Assembly (NCBI GenBank): GCA_020638975.1
Contig: JACKHN010000004.1
Span: 248,001 to 312,000, forward strand
Reading direction: 5' to 3'
DNA length: 64,000 bases
DNA from: Planctomycetaceae bacterium
GTDB taxonomy: Bacteria > Planctomycetota > Planctomycetia > Pirellulales > Pirellulaceae
Below are positions 29,883-39,248 of the stretch, piece by piece (position 1 is the stretch's first letter; every line of letters begins with the position of its first letter). The position numbers and the translations under genes are program-made. The notes under the pieces were generated by a model, which made no database searches, was not told the origin of the DNA, and saw only the letters and a list, made by a program, of their open reading frames with translations.

Positions 29883-30587
29883 ATGACCAGTGACGAAGAC
29901 AAGTCTCGATTGCCTGATGATTTCGCGGGCAAGGTGCGACTGTTCCCGCTGCCGAATCTCGTCATGTTCCCGCATGTCATGCAACCGTTACACATCTTCG
30001 AGCCCCGTTATCGCGAGATGGTCGAAGAGGCCTTGGAGACGGATCAGCTGATTGCGATGGCGCTGCTGCAACCCGGTTGGGAGACAAACCGCAACGAGTG
30101 TCCCCCGATCTACGAGACCGTGTGTATCGGCAGAATCGTGTCGCATACACGGTTTGAGGACGGCAAGTTGAATATCCTGTTGCTGGGATTGAAGCGTGCG
30201 ACAATTCCCATTGAGCTCCCGCTGTCTCGCCCGTTTCGAGAAGCATCGGTCACGTTGGTCGAGGATCTGTATGTTGGCTCGTCGACGCAGGAGCGGGCGA
30301 GTATTCAACGTGAGTTGCTCCAATGCTTCCGCCGCTTCACTCCGGAATCACCTGCCGCGCAAGATCAATTCGAATCGCTGATGAACAACCGCTTGCCGCT
30401 AGGGGCGTTGACGGACATCATCAGCTTTACGATGAAGTTCGATGTGAGTCTTAAGCAGCGACTGCTCAGCGAAGCAAATGTTGAACAACGAGCTCGAATG
30501 TTGCTGGCTGAGTTGCGCAAGCTCGATGATTCGCACGCGATCGATGATGACGACCGGAAGTTCCCGCCAGCGTTCAGTGCGAATTGA
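29883..30587 (+). CDS. Lon N-terminal (substrate-binding) domain protein
   Basis: A 234-residue protein consisting of a stand-alone LonN/PUA-like domain: VRLFPLPNLVMFPHVMQPLHIFEPRYREMV at the start (given in part), then IGRIVSHTRFEDGKLNILLLG. No AAA+ or protease domain follows, so it is not Lon itself. Stand-alone LonN proteins are common and probably bind protein or peptide ligands. It is adjacent to and likely co-expressed with the DUF309 gene. Confidence 0.88.
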   Translation: MTSDEDKSRLPDDFAGKVRLFPLPNLVMFPHVMQPLHIFEPRYREMVEEALETDQLIAMALLQPGWETNRNECPPIYETVCIGRIVSHTRFEDGKLNILLLGLKRATIPIELPLSRPFREASVTLVEDLYVGSSTQERASIQRELLQCFRRFTPESPAAQDQFESLMNNRLPLGALTDIISFTMKFDVSLKQRLLSEANVEQRARMLLAELRKLDDSHAIDDDDRKFPPAFSAN

Positions 30588-30641
30588 AGGCTGCACAATC
30601 TCGGGAACATGACGGCGTCAGTCGTACTGCGTTCACAATCC

Positions 30642-32864
30642 CTACGATGACATAACCACGATGCTCGTTGCGTCATCTCCGCGGTCGACGACTTCACCGA
30701 TCATCGCGGCTGGCACATCGCTCAACTCTGCAAGCCGCGAAAGGACGGCATCCAGTTGAGATTCGCGAACACCGAGCAGCAAGCCGCCGCAGGTCTGCGG
30801 ATCGAACAACGCGGCGTATCGTGGATCACGACGGTGTCGTTCGGCAACGCGCACGTTCGTTTCGACGGCCCGATTCGCTGGTGCGAGCGTGCTCTCGACG
30901 CCATCGGCGGCAAGTTGGCCGACTCCGGCCAGCAACGGAATCTGGGCCAGATTCAACTGAGCTGAGACTTTGCTCGCGCGGAGCATTTCGAGTAGATGTC
31001 CGGCCAGTCCAAAACCTGTTACATCCGTCAGACCACGGATGTCAAATTCGTGGACCAGTCTGGCGGCTGGTTGATTGCTCAGCAGCATGGTCGGAAGCAA
31101 TTCGTCCATCCAGCGGGCTGCACACTTAGCTTGCATATGAGCCGCCAGTAAAACGCCCGTACCAAGTGGCTTGGTAAGTACTAAACGATCGCCAACCCGC
31201 AACCCGGCCTTTGTGAGCGGCGGATCGGTGCCTTGGTCCGCCAGCATCGTATAACCAACGACCAGTTGTGGCCCTTCGATCGTGTGTCCACCGACAAGCG
31301 TCGCTCCCATCTTTCGAAACTCGTGCAATCCCCCGGCGAGAACTTCGTACAGCAGTTGCTCTTGCTTGCGAGGTTTACCGAGGGGGATCGTGGTGCTGGC
31401 GAGGGCTGCGATAGGTTGAGCGCCGAGCGCAAACGCATCACTGGCGGAGTTCAGCGCGGCGATCCGGCCGACGATGTAGGGATCGTCCAGCGGGGCGGCG
31501 AAGAAATCGACCGTCACGGTCATCGGTCGACCTGCCGGCAATTGCACGATGGCTGCATCGTCGGGTGCATCCAAGCCGAGCAGCACATGCTCGTTCGCTG
31601 GAATATCGAGTCGCGAGAGAACCTTCGACAGTACCGACCCGCCAACTTTACCGCCGCATCCCGCGCATCGCATTTGGAGGGCTGGATCGATGGGCGCGGC
31701 GGTGGCCTGCATTGGCGTCATCGCGTAGTTCTGATACTTGGCCATGAACTTTGTGTCGATCGAATCCTTTAACTTCCAGGCCCAACCGGTGTGAAAGGTG
31801 AAGCCCTTGTACTCGCCGATTGCTCGCCCATCACCAGTGTTGAAGAGCTTTAAGAAATCACTCTGAGGTCGATACTCTTCGAGCGACTGCCCACGGAGGG
31901 TGCGTTGCAAGTTCTCCCACACCATCATGCCTTGCCGCACGGCGTAGACACCAGCTTTCGGAGTTGGCGAACTCTCGATTGTTCCCGAATCGCCCACCAC
32001 AAACACGGGTACATCGCGTGTCGACTGCAACGTCGGACGTGTGAGCAGAAAGCCTTTGTCGTCTTTCGGGAGGTCGATGGATTCCAGAAGTGGTGCTGCG
32101 ACGGCGCTGGTCGACCACAGAACGAGATCGACCGGAAGCACTTCGCCATTGTCGAGTGTAACCACACCCTGGTCGACCCGCGTCACGCGACGGCCGAGCA
32201 CGAGCCGAACGCCTCGCGATTCCAGCGTCTTTCGAGACTTGAGTGCAGTCTTGGCACTGGCGCCGGAGGTGACTTCATCGCGTCCATTGACAACTGTCAG
32301 TTCGAACGGGATGTTGCCAAGCGTCTGAGTGATCCGATGGGGTAAGCAGAGCGCGATTTCGACGCCGCCGGCACCGGCACCAACGATTGCGATACGCATC
32401 GGGCGATCGGGCCTTCGCGAGTGCACTTGCCGAAGACGCTTGTCGAGTCGCGGGAGGAACGTCTGCATCGGCTTGATGGCAAGGACTGTGTCGTCAAGCG
32501 ATTCGACGCCGGCTTGCGTCGGCACCGACCCGATCCCGATCGATAATACATCAAAGGCGATTGGGGCGCGGTCGTCGAACAGAACTTCTTGCCGGTCCAG
32601 GTCGAGTCCCGTAACAGAATCAACGATCAACCGCGCCGAAGCGGCAGCACACAAACGGACGAGGTCGATTTCCATCTGCTCCGGTTGATACTGACCTGCC
32701 AGGACGCCCGGCAACATCCCCGAGTAGGTAGCGATCGAGTGATTAGAGATGCAAGTCAGCCGGGCATCCGCCATCGGCTGCATCTTCCACATCCGTAACA
32801 CGTGTGCGTTGGTGTGGCCGACGCCCAGGAGAACGACATCGTATTTGGGGAGCAACGTCTGCAT
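30642..32864 (-). CDS. selD: NDH2-like flavoprotein fused to selenide, water dikinase
   Basis: A 740-residue fusion. Residues 1-375 are a pyridine-nucleotide-disulfide/NDH2-like oxidoreductase, with FAD-binding VVLLGVGHTNAHVL, NAD-binding IVGAGAGGVEIAL and VFVVGDSG. Residues about 398-740 are SelD, which makes selenophosphate from selenide and ATP. The catalytic pair is Cys403 and Lys406 in CAGCGGK, so the active site uses Cys, not selenocysteine. GLTDVTGFGLAGHL and DPQTCGGLL complete the fold. Fused forms are known; the reductase may supply selenide. No selA, selB or tRNA-Sec is in the window, so the selenium use could be selenoprotein synthesis or 2-selenouridine. Confidence 0.93.
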   Translation of the reverse strand: MQTLLPKYDVVLLGVGHTNAHVLRMWKMQPMADARLTCISNHSIATYSGMLPGVLAGQYQPEQMEIDLVRLCAAASARLIVDSVTGLDLDRQEVLFDDRAPIAFDVLSIGIGSVPTQAGVESLDDTVLAIKPMQTFLPRLDKRLRQVHSRRPDRPMRIAIVGAGAGGVEIALCLPHRITQTLGNIPFELTVVNGRDEVTSGASAKTALKSRKTLESRGVRLVLGRRVTRVDQGVVTLDNGEVLPVDLVLWSTSAVAAPLLESIDLPKDDKGFLLTRPTLQSTRDVPVFVVGDSGTIESSPTPKAGVYAVRQGMMVWENLQRTLRGQSLEEYRPQSDFLKLFNTGDGRAIGEYKGFTFHTGWAWKLKDSIDTKFMAKYQNYAMTPMQATAAPIDPALQMRCAGCGGKVGGSVLSKVLSRLDIPANEHVLLGLDAPDDAAIVQLPAGRPMTVTVDFFAAPLDDPYIVGRIAALNSASDAFALGAQPIAALASTTIPLGKPRKQEQLLYEVLAGGLHEFRKMGATLVGGHTIEGPQLVVGYTMLADQGTDPPLTKAGLRVGDRLVLTKPLGTGVLLAAHMQAKCAARWMDELLPTMLLSNQPAARLVHEFDIRGLTDVTGFGLAGHLLEMLRASKVSAQLNLAQIPLLAGVGQLAADGVESTLAPANRAVETNVRVAERHRRDPRYAALFDPQTCGGLLLGVRESQLDAVLSRLAELSDVPAAMIGEVVDRGDDATSIVVMSS

Positions 32865-33112
32865 GGAAGGTCACTGCGATGATGGCGCGAACTGTGTCGT
32901 CGCGACTACTATATCATCGAATGGTTGAGACGAGTGGTGCTGCTGACGCTTGCACATCCCCAGAGGGACGCCAGAAACTGGCTGCAGAAGATTTTCAATG
33001 GTTATGGTCCAGCCGCTGGCCGCACCCTGCTTCACCCCATCAGGCCGCGCAACCACAACGTGGTGCTATCCAGAGCACAATCACGGCGATGTGAAAAGAC
33101 GAGCAGCCGGGG

Positions 33113-33313
33113 CTACTTTGCGGTCGCCAGCAAGCGCGTGCGGCGGCAGCGTCGTTCGGCCCGAAGTCGAGCGCGGCGCTTCGTTTCGCTGGGCTTCTCG
33201 TAGAATTCCCGGCGACGCATTTCCTTCTTAATACCGCTTCGCTCGACGAGCTTTCGAAAGCGGCGAACTGCCTCTTGAATTGATTCGCGATCACGAACAA
33301 GCAAACGAACCAT
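33113..33313 (-). CDS. rpsU: 30S ribosomal protein S21
   Basis: A 66-residue basic protein with the S21 pattern VRDRESIQEAVRRFRKLVERSG, given in part, followed by a REFYEKPSE-type segment and an Arg-rich tail. S21 joins the small subunit late and aids initiation. AGGAG lies at 33319-33323 before the ATG. It stands alone between selD and the cytochrome gene. Confidence 0.93.
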   Translation of the reverse strand: MVRLLVRDRESIQEAVRRFRKLVERSGIKKEMRRREFYEKPSETKRRARLRAERRCRRTRLLATAK

Positions 33314-33810
33314 TGCTACTCCTGAGTACTATTCAGTTATCTCTTCGGTTACCGATAGCCCTCGCATCCAAGCGAAGTTTAGCCTCGTATTTTATCCAAG
33401 CTCTACACGCTTGTCGACCCCGCGAATCGCACGCCTTAAGACACATTCAATCGGGTGCCCGTGCATTCCTTACGACCGTGTCGACCGCTCGGAGATGGCG
33501 AACTACAGGTAGCTCAACTTGCGATCGTTCCCGCTGAACTCTCGGGCGCTCGGTGACTAGTGACGACCCCGAATTCGTGAAGTTCCACGTGACCTGAACG
33601 ACCCACAAATACCACCGAACCGCTACCACCGGAATAATTAAACAAGCCCGCACAACCGGACCGATTCGTTATATGTGCAATGCCAGAAAGGTGTTGCGCG
33701 AAACAGTTAGCCTAACCCGCAAGGTTTAACAAACGAACGTGAAGCTAGGAGGCCCCGGGGATCTTTCCGGAGAAGCCGTCGCTTCGCCGAGACTAAAAGG
33801 CCCAGGTTTC
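33314..33810. other. Divergent intergenic region upstream of rpsU and cytochrome
   Basis: About 500 bases. Apart from the rpsU ribosome site, no gene, hairpin element, tRNA or clear promoter was recognised. An open frame reaches upstream of the cytochrome ATG to a GTG at 33739, but the added residues come before the signal peptide and look non-coding. Confidence 0.5.
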
Positions 33811-35898
33811 ATGACACGGACTACATGGATCGTCGTCTGGTTATTGGTAATTTCGGGGACGGCCGCTCACCGGGGGACGGTATTCGCCGAAGAACCCGTT
33901 CGCGAAGGTCTGCCAGCGTTCCAGTACGAGTTGCTTGACGGGGACTTTTCGGCGGCAGGTCGGTTCTGCGGGCCAGCCAGGACGGAATTGGTGCGGCGAG
34001 GTCTTGTGAGCGACGATCCCGCGCTGTCCGGAACGGCACAACAGCACATTCCCGCTCATGCTACATCACATGAGCACGTTGGGCGGGCGTCACACGAGCA
34101 GCCTGTTGGTTCCCAGGCGGTCAGCATCCGCATCAGTGACGTAGCACCGCAGCCGCATCAACAGAACGAGGCGGTAAGCTTCGCGACGGATCACGCCCAC
34201 GCCGCTTGCTTCGAGGAGGATCCATTCCCTTCCGCCAAGAAGTGTCAGGTTTGTCATCCAGGCCACTATCGCGAGTGGTCGGTGTCGGCACATGCGTACG
34301 CCCAGCTGAGTCCGGTGTTCAATGCCATGTCCAACCGGCTGATTGAAGCCAACAACGGAACCCTGGGCGACTTCTGTATACGCTGTCATACACCCGTTGG
34401 CATGGCACTGAACGAACCAATTGCGATGAGCAACATGGATCGACACCCCGCAGCACGGGAAGGTGTGACTTGCGTGGTCTGCCATCGGATTAATCAAAAC
34501 TGGGGTAAAGGCTCAGGGCGGCAAGCCTTGGTAGCCGGAGGCCTGAATGCTCCGATTTATGGTCCGACAGGGAATCAGGTGCTTGCCGAGGTGCTGGCGA
34601 ACCCGGATCGATACGGCGTCATGAAGACCGACTCCGCCCCGAATACTCGCGGTCGTGAAGTGCATGCCGAAGTCGTACCGTTCTTTGCGCTCACGACGCC
34701 CGCCATGTGTGGCTCATGCCACGACGTCTTCGCGCCGAATGGTTTCCGCTTGGAGGACGCCTTCAGCGAATTCAAAGCCTCCCCGGCCGCCCGAAAGAAA
34801 TTTCAGAACTGCCAAGATTGCCATATGGGGCTGTCGCCTGGCGAGGCGTCGGGCTATGCGTTTGCACCAGCAGCAAAGGTTGGCAACATCTCGACGCCAC
34901 CACGGAAACGCACGAACCACATGATGGCTGGTCCCGACTATTCGATCATTCACCCAGGCCTCTTCCCGCATAACCCGAACGCAGTGCGTGAAGAGCACGC
35001 AGAGTTCGCCGACGATCTCGAAACAGGCTTGGCGACGATGCGCGAGTGGTTGCAGTTCGACTATCGGTCGGGATGGGGAACCGAGCAGTTTGAACAAACG
35101 CTGCCAGAAGGCTATTCATTCCCTGCTGCGTGGGAGAGCCAGGCCAAGCGATTTCGGGCAGCAGACATTCTGCGAGATCAATTCGATCTGCTCGACGAAG
35201 CGGCTCTGCAGCGACACCAAGTACTAAGCGCCGGGTACAAACTGGGAGACATCGTCCTCGACAAAGCGGGGCGCGATGGAATCCGCTTTCGTGTGAATGT
35301 CTACAACGGTACCGATGGACACAGCGTGCCAACCGGTTTTGATGCCGAGCGTCTCGTATTTCTACGAGTTTCCGTCTGGGACCGAAACGGGAAGCTCGTT
35401 TTTGTGTCGGGTGATCTCGACCCGAACGGTGACGTACGCGACAGCCACTCGATCTATGTTCATAACGGCGAGTTGCCGTTGGACCGGCAGTTGTTCTCGC
35501 TGCAGACGCGGTTCCTCACACGCAACGTCCGCGGCGGTGAGCGTGAGCAGATCGTGCCGGTGCCTTATTCGCTTGATCCGCTGCCGTATCAACGGCCCGA
35601 GACGCGGCCCTTCACGGTATTGGGGCGACCCGTCGGTGCCCGAAAGCACAAGCACAATATCGAAGTCAACGGACAACGCTGGGCGCACTATCACATTGAC
35701 CGAACGCAGTTGACGTGTAACGGACCCTATACGGCGCACGTCGATCTGGTCGCGGGCATGGTGCCTGTCAATCTGATTCATTTCATCGAGACAGTCGGCT
35801 TTGACTACGACATGTCGGCCCGCGAAGTCGCTGACGCCGTCGTCGCAGGGCACGTCCTCGTACACTCGGACTCCGCCACCTTTCACGTCGACGAGTAA
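33811..35898 (+). CDS. Secreted pentahaem c-type cytochrome
   Basis: A 695-residue exported protein. A signal peptide (TWIVVWLLVISGTAA) is followed by an unusual His-rich low-conservation segment. Five CxxCH haem sites come next, beginning at residues 145 (CQVCH), 189 (CIRCH), 221 (CVVCH), 300 (CGSCH) and 334 (CQDCH). The region after residue 450 has no haem motif and is beta-rich (for example YNGTDGHSVPTGFDAERLVF). Spacing resembles the cytochrome c554/OTR-like group. It should carry electrons in the periplasm or at the cell surface. A beta-barrel-like protein gene follows 62 bases later, which suggests a joint role. Confidence 0.87.
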   Translation: MTRTTWIVVWLLVISGTAAHRGTVFAEEPVREGLPAFQYELLDGDFSAAGRFCGPARTELVRRGLVSDDPALSGTAQQHIPAHATSHEHVGRASHEQPVGSQAVSIRISDVAPQPHQQNEAVSFATDHAHAACFEEDPFPSAKKCQVCHPGHYREWSVSAHAYAQLSPVFNAMSNRLIEANNGTLGDFCIRCHTPVGMALNEPIAMSNMDRHPAAREGVTCVVCHRINQNWGKGSGRQALVAGGLNAPIYGPTGNQVLAEVLANPDRYGVMKTDSAPNTRGREVHAEVVPFFALTTPAMCGSCHDVFAPNGFRLEDAFSEFKASPAARKKFQNCQDCHMGLSPGEASGYAFAPAAKVGNISTPPRKRTNHMMAGPDYSIIHPGLFPHNPNAVREEHAEFADDLETGLATMREWLQFDYRSGWGTEQFEQTLPEGYSFPAAWESQAKRFRAADILRDQFDLLDEAALQRHQVLSAGYKLGDIVLDKAGRDGIRFRVNVYNGTDGHSVPTGFDAERLVFLRVSVWDRNGKLVFVSGDLDPNGDVRDSHSIYVHNGELPLDRQLFSLQTRFLTRNVRGGEREQIVPVPYSLDPLPYQRPETRPFTVLGRPVGARKHKHNIEVNGQRWAHYHIDRTQLTCNGPYTAHVDLVAGMVPVNLIHFIETVGFDYDMSAREVADAVVAGHVLVHSDSATFHVDE

Positions 35899-35960
35899 CA
35901 TCGTTCGCTAGATCAAGAACTACTGCAAGTCAGGTCGCACCACTTGCCACGAGAAGCCCT

Positions 35961-37559
35961 ATGAACTTTTTGAAAGACATCCCGATGAGAGCGTTCGTGC
36001 TGGCGACCACGCTCGTCGTGGTTAGCGTTGCTTCGCTGGTTTGGTCCCAGGAAGCTTCCGATCCTTTCGTCGACGACGTCTACGAGCACGGCAACTACGC
36101 GTCCGAAGGCATCGAAGTTGACTTTCCAGAACCGAAAGCACCGCTGTGGTGCGAATTGCTGGAAGCTGGCCCGAGTGTCCTGAGTTGGCCCGATAGACCG
36201 CTGGGCAGTTTCTTTGGCCACGTCCTGGGCATCGAGCACGTTAACATCGAGAGCGCCTTGGAAGAACATGCCATCGGCATTCAACCGATTCCATCGCGCC
36301 CGCCGCTACTTGTGGAATGGAACGAGCTATTTCTTGGATCGGGCACACTGGCTCAAGGAATCGAGACGCCGACCGGTGCGATTTGGCGACCCGCGTTTTG
36401 GGTGTTCGGCGAATATCGAGGAGCCTTGCAGTACTTTGACCGAGGCACACCTGTCGCCGAGTGGGCGAATCGTCTCGACTTGTTCGGCCAACTGAATCTT
36501 TCCGGCACGGAGCGGTTACTCGTCGGAGTCCGCCCCTTGGACGAGGAGATGGGGGCAAGGCGAGAGTTTACGGGTTATGACTTTAACGGTGGAAGTTGGA
36601 CGGATGGCACCAACGCAAAGCTCCAGACGCTGTTCTTCGAAGGAGACTTTGGCGAGATCTTCCCAAATCTCGATCCTTACGACACTCGCATGTTGGACTA
36701 TGGATTTTCGATCGGGCGGATGCCGCTGCTGGCGCAACAAGGCTTGCTGATCAATGAAGATATGATCGACGCCGTCACGGTAACTCGTAACACGCTGAGC
36801 GGAATGGGGAATTTGAACCTGCGGATGACCGGTGTGTATTCGTGGCGTGGAATCAATCGAAATAGTGCAGTGGGGCCGCCGAACGACTTCGATCCAGGCT
36901 CCAAGATGATTGCGTTGCTGACCGAAAGCGACTTCGCCAAACGAACGATCAACCTCGACGCAGCCTATGTCTACGGCGATCCAACCTTCGGCAACTTGTT
37001 TGCCTTTGGCGCGAGTTCGATCCGACGGCATTATGGGTATCACAATACCTATAACACGTCGCTCCATCTACTCGCCTCGGTGCCTGAGGGGCCGACAACA
37101 CCCTACGCCGATCAAGGCGAGTTGCTGTTCGCACAGACTTCGTGGACCGTGCATCACACCGAGGACTTGATCTATCTCAATGCGTTTCTAGCCATCGACC
37201 AATTCACTTCACCAGCTCGTGGGCCATTGATGGGAGGGGCGCTTGGGCAGACTGGAATCCTGTTTGGCGGCATTGGGCTTGGAGGCTATGGCGCACCGCT
37301 TGCCGTGCGAACGGACAACTTGGCGGGGGCCAGCCTCGGCTACCAGTTGTTCTTCAATGGCACGCGAGATCAGTTGATTCTGGAAGTTGGTGGTGCCAAG
37401 GAGACGAAAGGCGTGGATCGTGGTGCACTTGGTACAGGCATTCGCTACCAAAAAGCGATCGGCCAGCACTCGATCTTTGTCGTCGATGGCTTTGTGAGTA
37501 AGCACGAAGGCCGTGGAGTTTCTCAAGGCGCTCGAACCGAATGGCGCATCAAATTCTAA
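35961..37559 (+). CDS. Putative outer-membrane beta-barrel protein
   Basis: A 532-residue protein with a signal peptide (about 8-30, LATTLVVVSVASLVW). It is rich in alternating aromatic/polar strands, with Gly-Asn turns such as FWVFGEYRGALQYFDRG. It ends in TEWRIKF; a C-terminal aromatic residue is the usual signal for barrel insertion. No specific porin family is recognised with confidence. It lies 62 bases downstream of the five-haem cytochrome and upstream of a cysteine-rich secreted protein. A porin-cytochrome role is possible but inferred from context. Confidence 0.6.
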   Translation: MNFLKDIPMRAFVLATTLVVVSVASLVWSQEASDPFVDDVYEHGNYASEGIEVDFPEPKAPLWCELLEAGPSVLSWPDRPLGSFFGHVLGIEHVNIESALEEHAIGIQPIPSRPPLLVEWNELFLGSGTLAQGIETPTGAIWRPAFWVFGEYRGALQYFDRGTPVAEWANRLDLFGQLNLSGTERLLVGVRPLDEEMGARREFTGYDFNGGSWTDGTNAKLQTLFFEGDFGEIFPNLDPYDTRMLDYGFSIGRMPLLAQQGLLINEDMIDAVTVTRNTLSGMGNLNLRMTGVYSWRGINRNSAVGPPNDFDPGSKMIALLTESDFAKRTINLDAAYVYGDPTFGNLFAFGASSIRRHYGYHNTYNTSLHLLASVPEGPTTPYADQGELLFAQTSWTVHHTEDLIYLNAFLAIDQFTSPARGPLMGGALGQTGILFGGIGLGGYGAPLAVRTDNLAGASLGYQLFFNGTRDQLILEVGGAKETKGVDRGALGTGIRYQKAIGQHSIFVVDGFVSKHEGRGVSQGARTEWRIKF

Positions 37560-37587
37560 GAACCGCATCCATCCGAAAGGGCATGCG

Positions 37588-38094
37588 ATGACGCATCTCG
37601 ATACGCGATCTTATCTACTAGGAGTCCTCACGCTACTCGTTGGTACCGTGGCCTTGGCCGGTGGAAAGTCGAAATCCTGCCACCGGTGTGGCGGTGAGGA
37701 GCACGTCAAGCACGTCTATCGATTGGTGAAGATCTGTGAGGAGGTCGAGATCCCTAGTTACGTCTACACGAAGGAAGAAGTGTTCTATCCCGATAAGGGA
37801 GCTGTCTGCCACACAGGCTATCGATGCGATACGTTTTACGACTTTTGGCGTTCTTGTGATTGCTCCAAGTCGGACGATCCTTCCCAGCAAGCGACCCAGC
37901 ACCCGTTGTCGCTGTTGAATTGTAGTTCGCATACCGTTTGCGGCTGCAAGACGTTGTACGGCGCCAAGTCCACGGGGTGTCACTCGGGCTGCAGTATCCG
38001 TGTCCCCGGTAAAACGCAGCACATCACGACTCCCATCTTAAAGTGGGAAGCGATTCCGCTGTGCAAAGGATGCTGCGACAAGGACGCTCGGTAA
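37588..38094 (+). CDS. Cysteine-rich secreted protein, function unknown
   Basis: A 168-residue protein with a signal peptide (YLLGVLTLLVGTVALAGG). It has 15 cysteines in the mature part, arranged as CxxC, CxC and CC pairs (CHRC, CDC, CGC, GCC). None is a CxxCH haem site. The pattern suggests a disulfide-stabilised or metal-binding extracytoplasmic protein. A VEIPSYVYTKEEV segment lies between cysteines 3 and 4. The start is the ATG at 37588, 28 bases after the barrel gene stop, so the three genes probably form one unit. Confidence 0.6.
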   Translation: MTHLDTRSYLLGVLTLLVGTVALAGGKSKSCHRCGGEEHVKHVYRLVKICEEVEIPSYVYTKEEVFYPDKGAVCHTGYRCDTFYDFWRSCDCSKSDDPSQQATQHPLSLLNCSSHTVCGCKTLYGAKSTGCHSGCSIRVPGKTQHITTPILKWEAIPLCKGCCDKDAR

Positions 38095-38296
38095 TACTCG
38101 TCTTGGCGTGACAGTTGAGATCCTGTGAGGTATCGGACGTCGTGCGCTACACTCGCGAAGTTTCCGATTCTTCCGGTTAAATGCTTGCTCGTGTTGTCGC
38201 CCTTTTTGACTTCGCCGTTCGTTGAGCTACGCTTCAGTCGGGCGTTTACCTGTGCGTAACTGCGCATGGCGATTCCGAACGACGAGGGTAAGCTTG

Positions 38297-39199
38297 GTGG
38301 CTACGGCATCCGAATTTCTGGAGATTTTCTTACCAACATTGCTGGTACTAACCGGTGGTGTTGGGTTGGTGGCACTTGTCAGCCCGAAGAACTTCGCGGT
38401 CCTGGCCGCGTACGGCGCAAAAACGGTTCATCAAGGCGTTCGAACACGTGCTGACCGTTGGTTCGATATCGACCGCTTCGTCATATCGCACGCTCGCCCA
38501 TTTGGCTGTGTGGTACTCTTCACGGAAACGCTGATCTGGTACATCGCTCAACATGGTCCGGAAGTCTATTCCAAGTCATCCTTGCTTGTGGTGGTGACGA
38601 CGGCTGTCGTGCTGGGAGTTGTCGCTTGGGCACATATGACGCGTCAGCAGAAGGAAATCGAAGCCAACTTGGCCGAAGCTCGCACCGACCCACTGACGGG
38701 ACTAGCGAATCGCCGCGCTTTTGACGAAGAGCTTTCTCGCCGCCTTTCGCAACGTCAGAGACAAGGCACGCCGCTTTGTCTTCAGATCATCGACATCGAT
38801 TCCTACAAGTCGTTTAACGACACCTATGGCCACCAGCTCGGCGATTCGGTGTTGAAGGAAATCGCTTTTCGACTGAGCGAAACGGCACGTCATATGGACA
38901 TCGTCTCGCGGATCGGTGGCGACGAATTCGCTGTATTGTTGCCCGGCTGTTCATTGGACGCGGCTAGTCTGGCTGCGGAAAGACTGCGATCCGCGATCGC
39001 TGACACACCGCTGCATTACGAAGGCAATGAAGTTCATCTAACGATCAGTTGCGGGCTCGCGGAAGCGGAGTTTGACGACGATGTACGCTCGCTCGTGCGT
39101 CGCGCCGATTCAGCACTCTACGCTGCGAAAGACGCCGGTCGAAATTGTACGTTCCGCCAAGCCGGACCAGAGCCCGCCGTTGCTGCGAACTGCCAGTAG
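38297..39199 (+). CDS. Membrane diguanylate cyclase (GGDEF)
   Basis: About 300 residues. Two or three membrane segments (FLPTLLVLTGGVGLVAL and LLVVVTTAVVLGVVAW) precede a GGDEF domain. The active site is RIGGDEFAVLLPG. An RHMD motif sits exactly five residues before GGDEF, matching the product-inhibition I-site (RxxD), so cyclic-di-GMP feedback is expected. DPLTGLANRRAF opens the domain. The start is uncertain: GAGGG at 38284-38288 favours GTG 38297 (or TTG 38294) over the TTG at 38222. Confidence 0.88.
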   Translation: MATASEFLEIFLPTLLVLTGGVGLVALVSPKNFAVLAAYGAKTVHQGVRTRADRWFDIDRFVISHARPFGCVVLFTETLIWYIAQHGPEVYSKSSLLVVVTTAVVLGVVAWAHMTRQQKEIEANLAEARTDPLTGLANRRAFDEELSRRLSQRQRQGTPLCLQIIDIDSYKSFNDTYGHQLGDSVLKEIAFRLSETARHMDIVSRIGGDEFAVLLPGCSLDAASLAAERLRSAIADTPLHYEGNEVHLTISCGLAEAEFDDDVRSLVRRADSALYAAKDAGRNCTFRQAGPEPAVAANCQ

Positions 39200-39248
39200 A
39201 ACCGGAAATCTGCACGATGGATGTGGACATCCACCCTACTTGCGATAC

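Noticed and set aside
30642..32864. Selenocysteine codon in selD
   Set aside because: The active-site position reads TGC (Cys403), with no in-frame TGA.
37588..38094. Cys-rich protein as an additional c-type cytochrome
   Set aside because: None of its 15 cysteines forms a CxxCH motif; CHRC has the histidine on the wrong side.
39211..39240. Short palindrome GGATGTGGACATCC between the GGDEF and kinase genes
   Set aside because: Only one arm-like segment is present (ending CCACCCTAC); it is too short to count as a full hairpin element.
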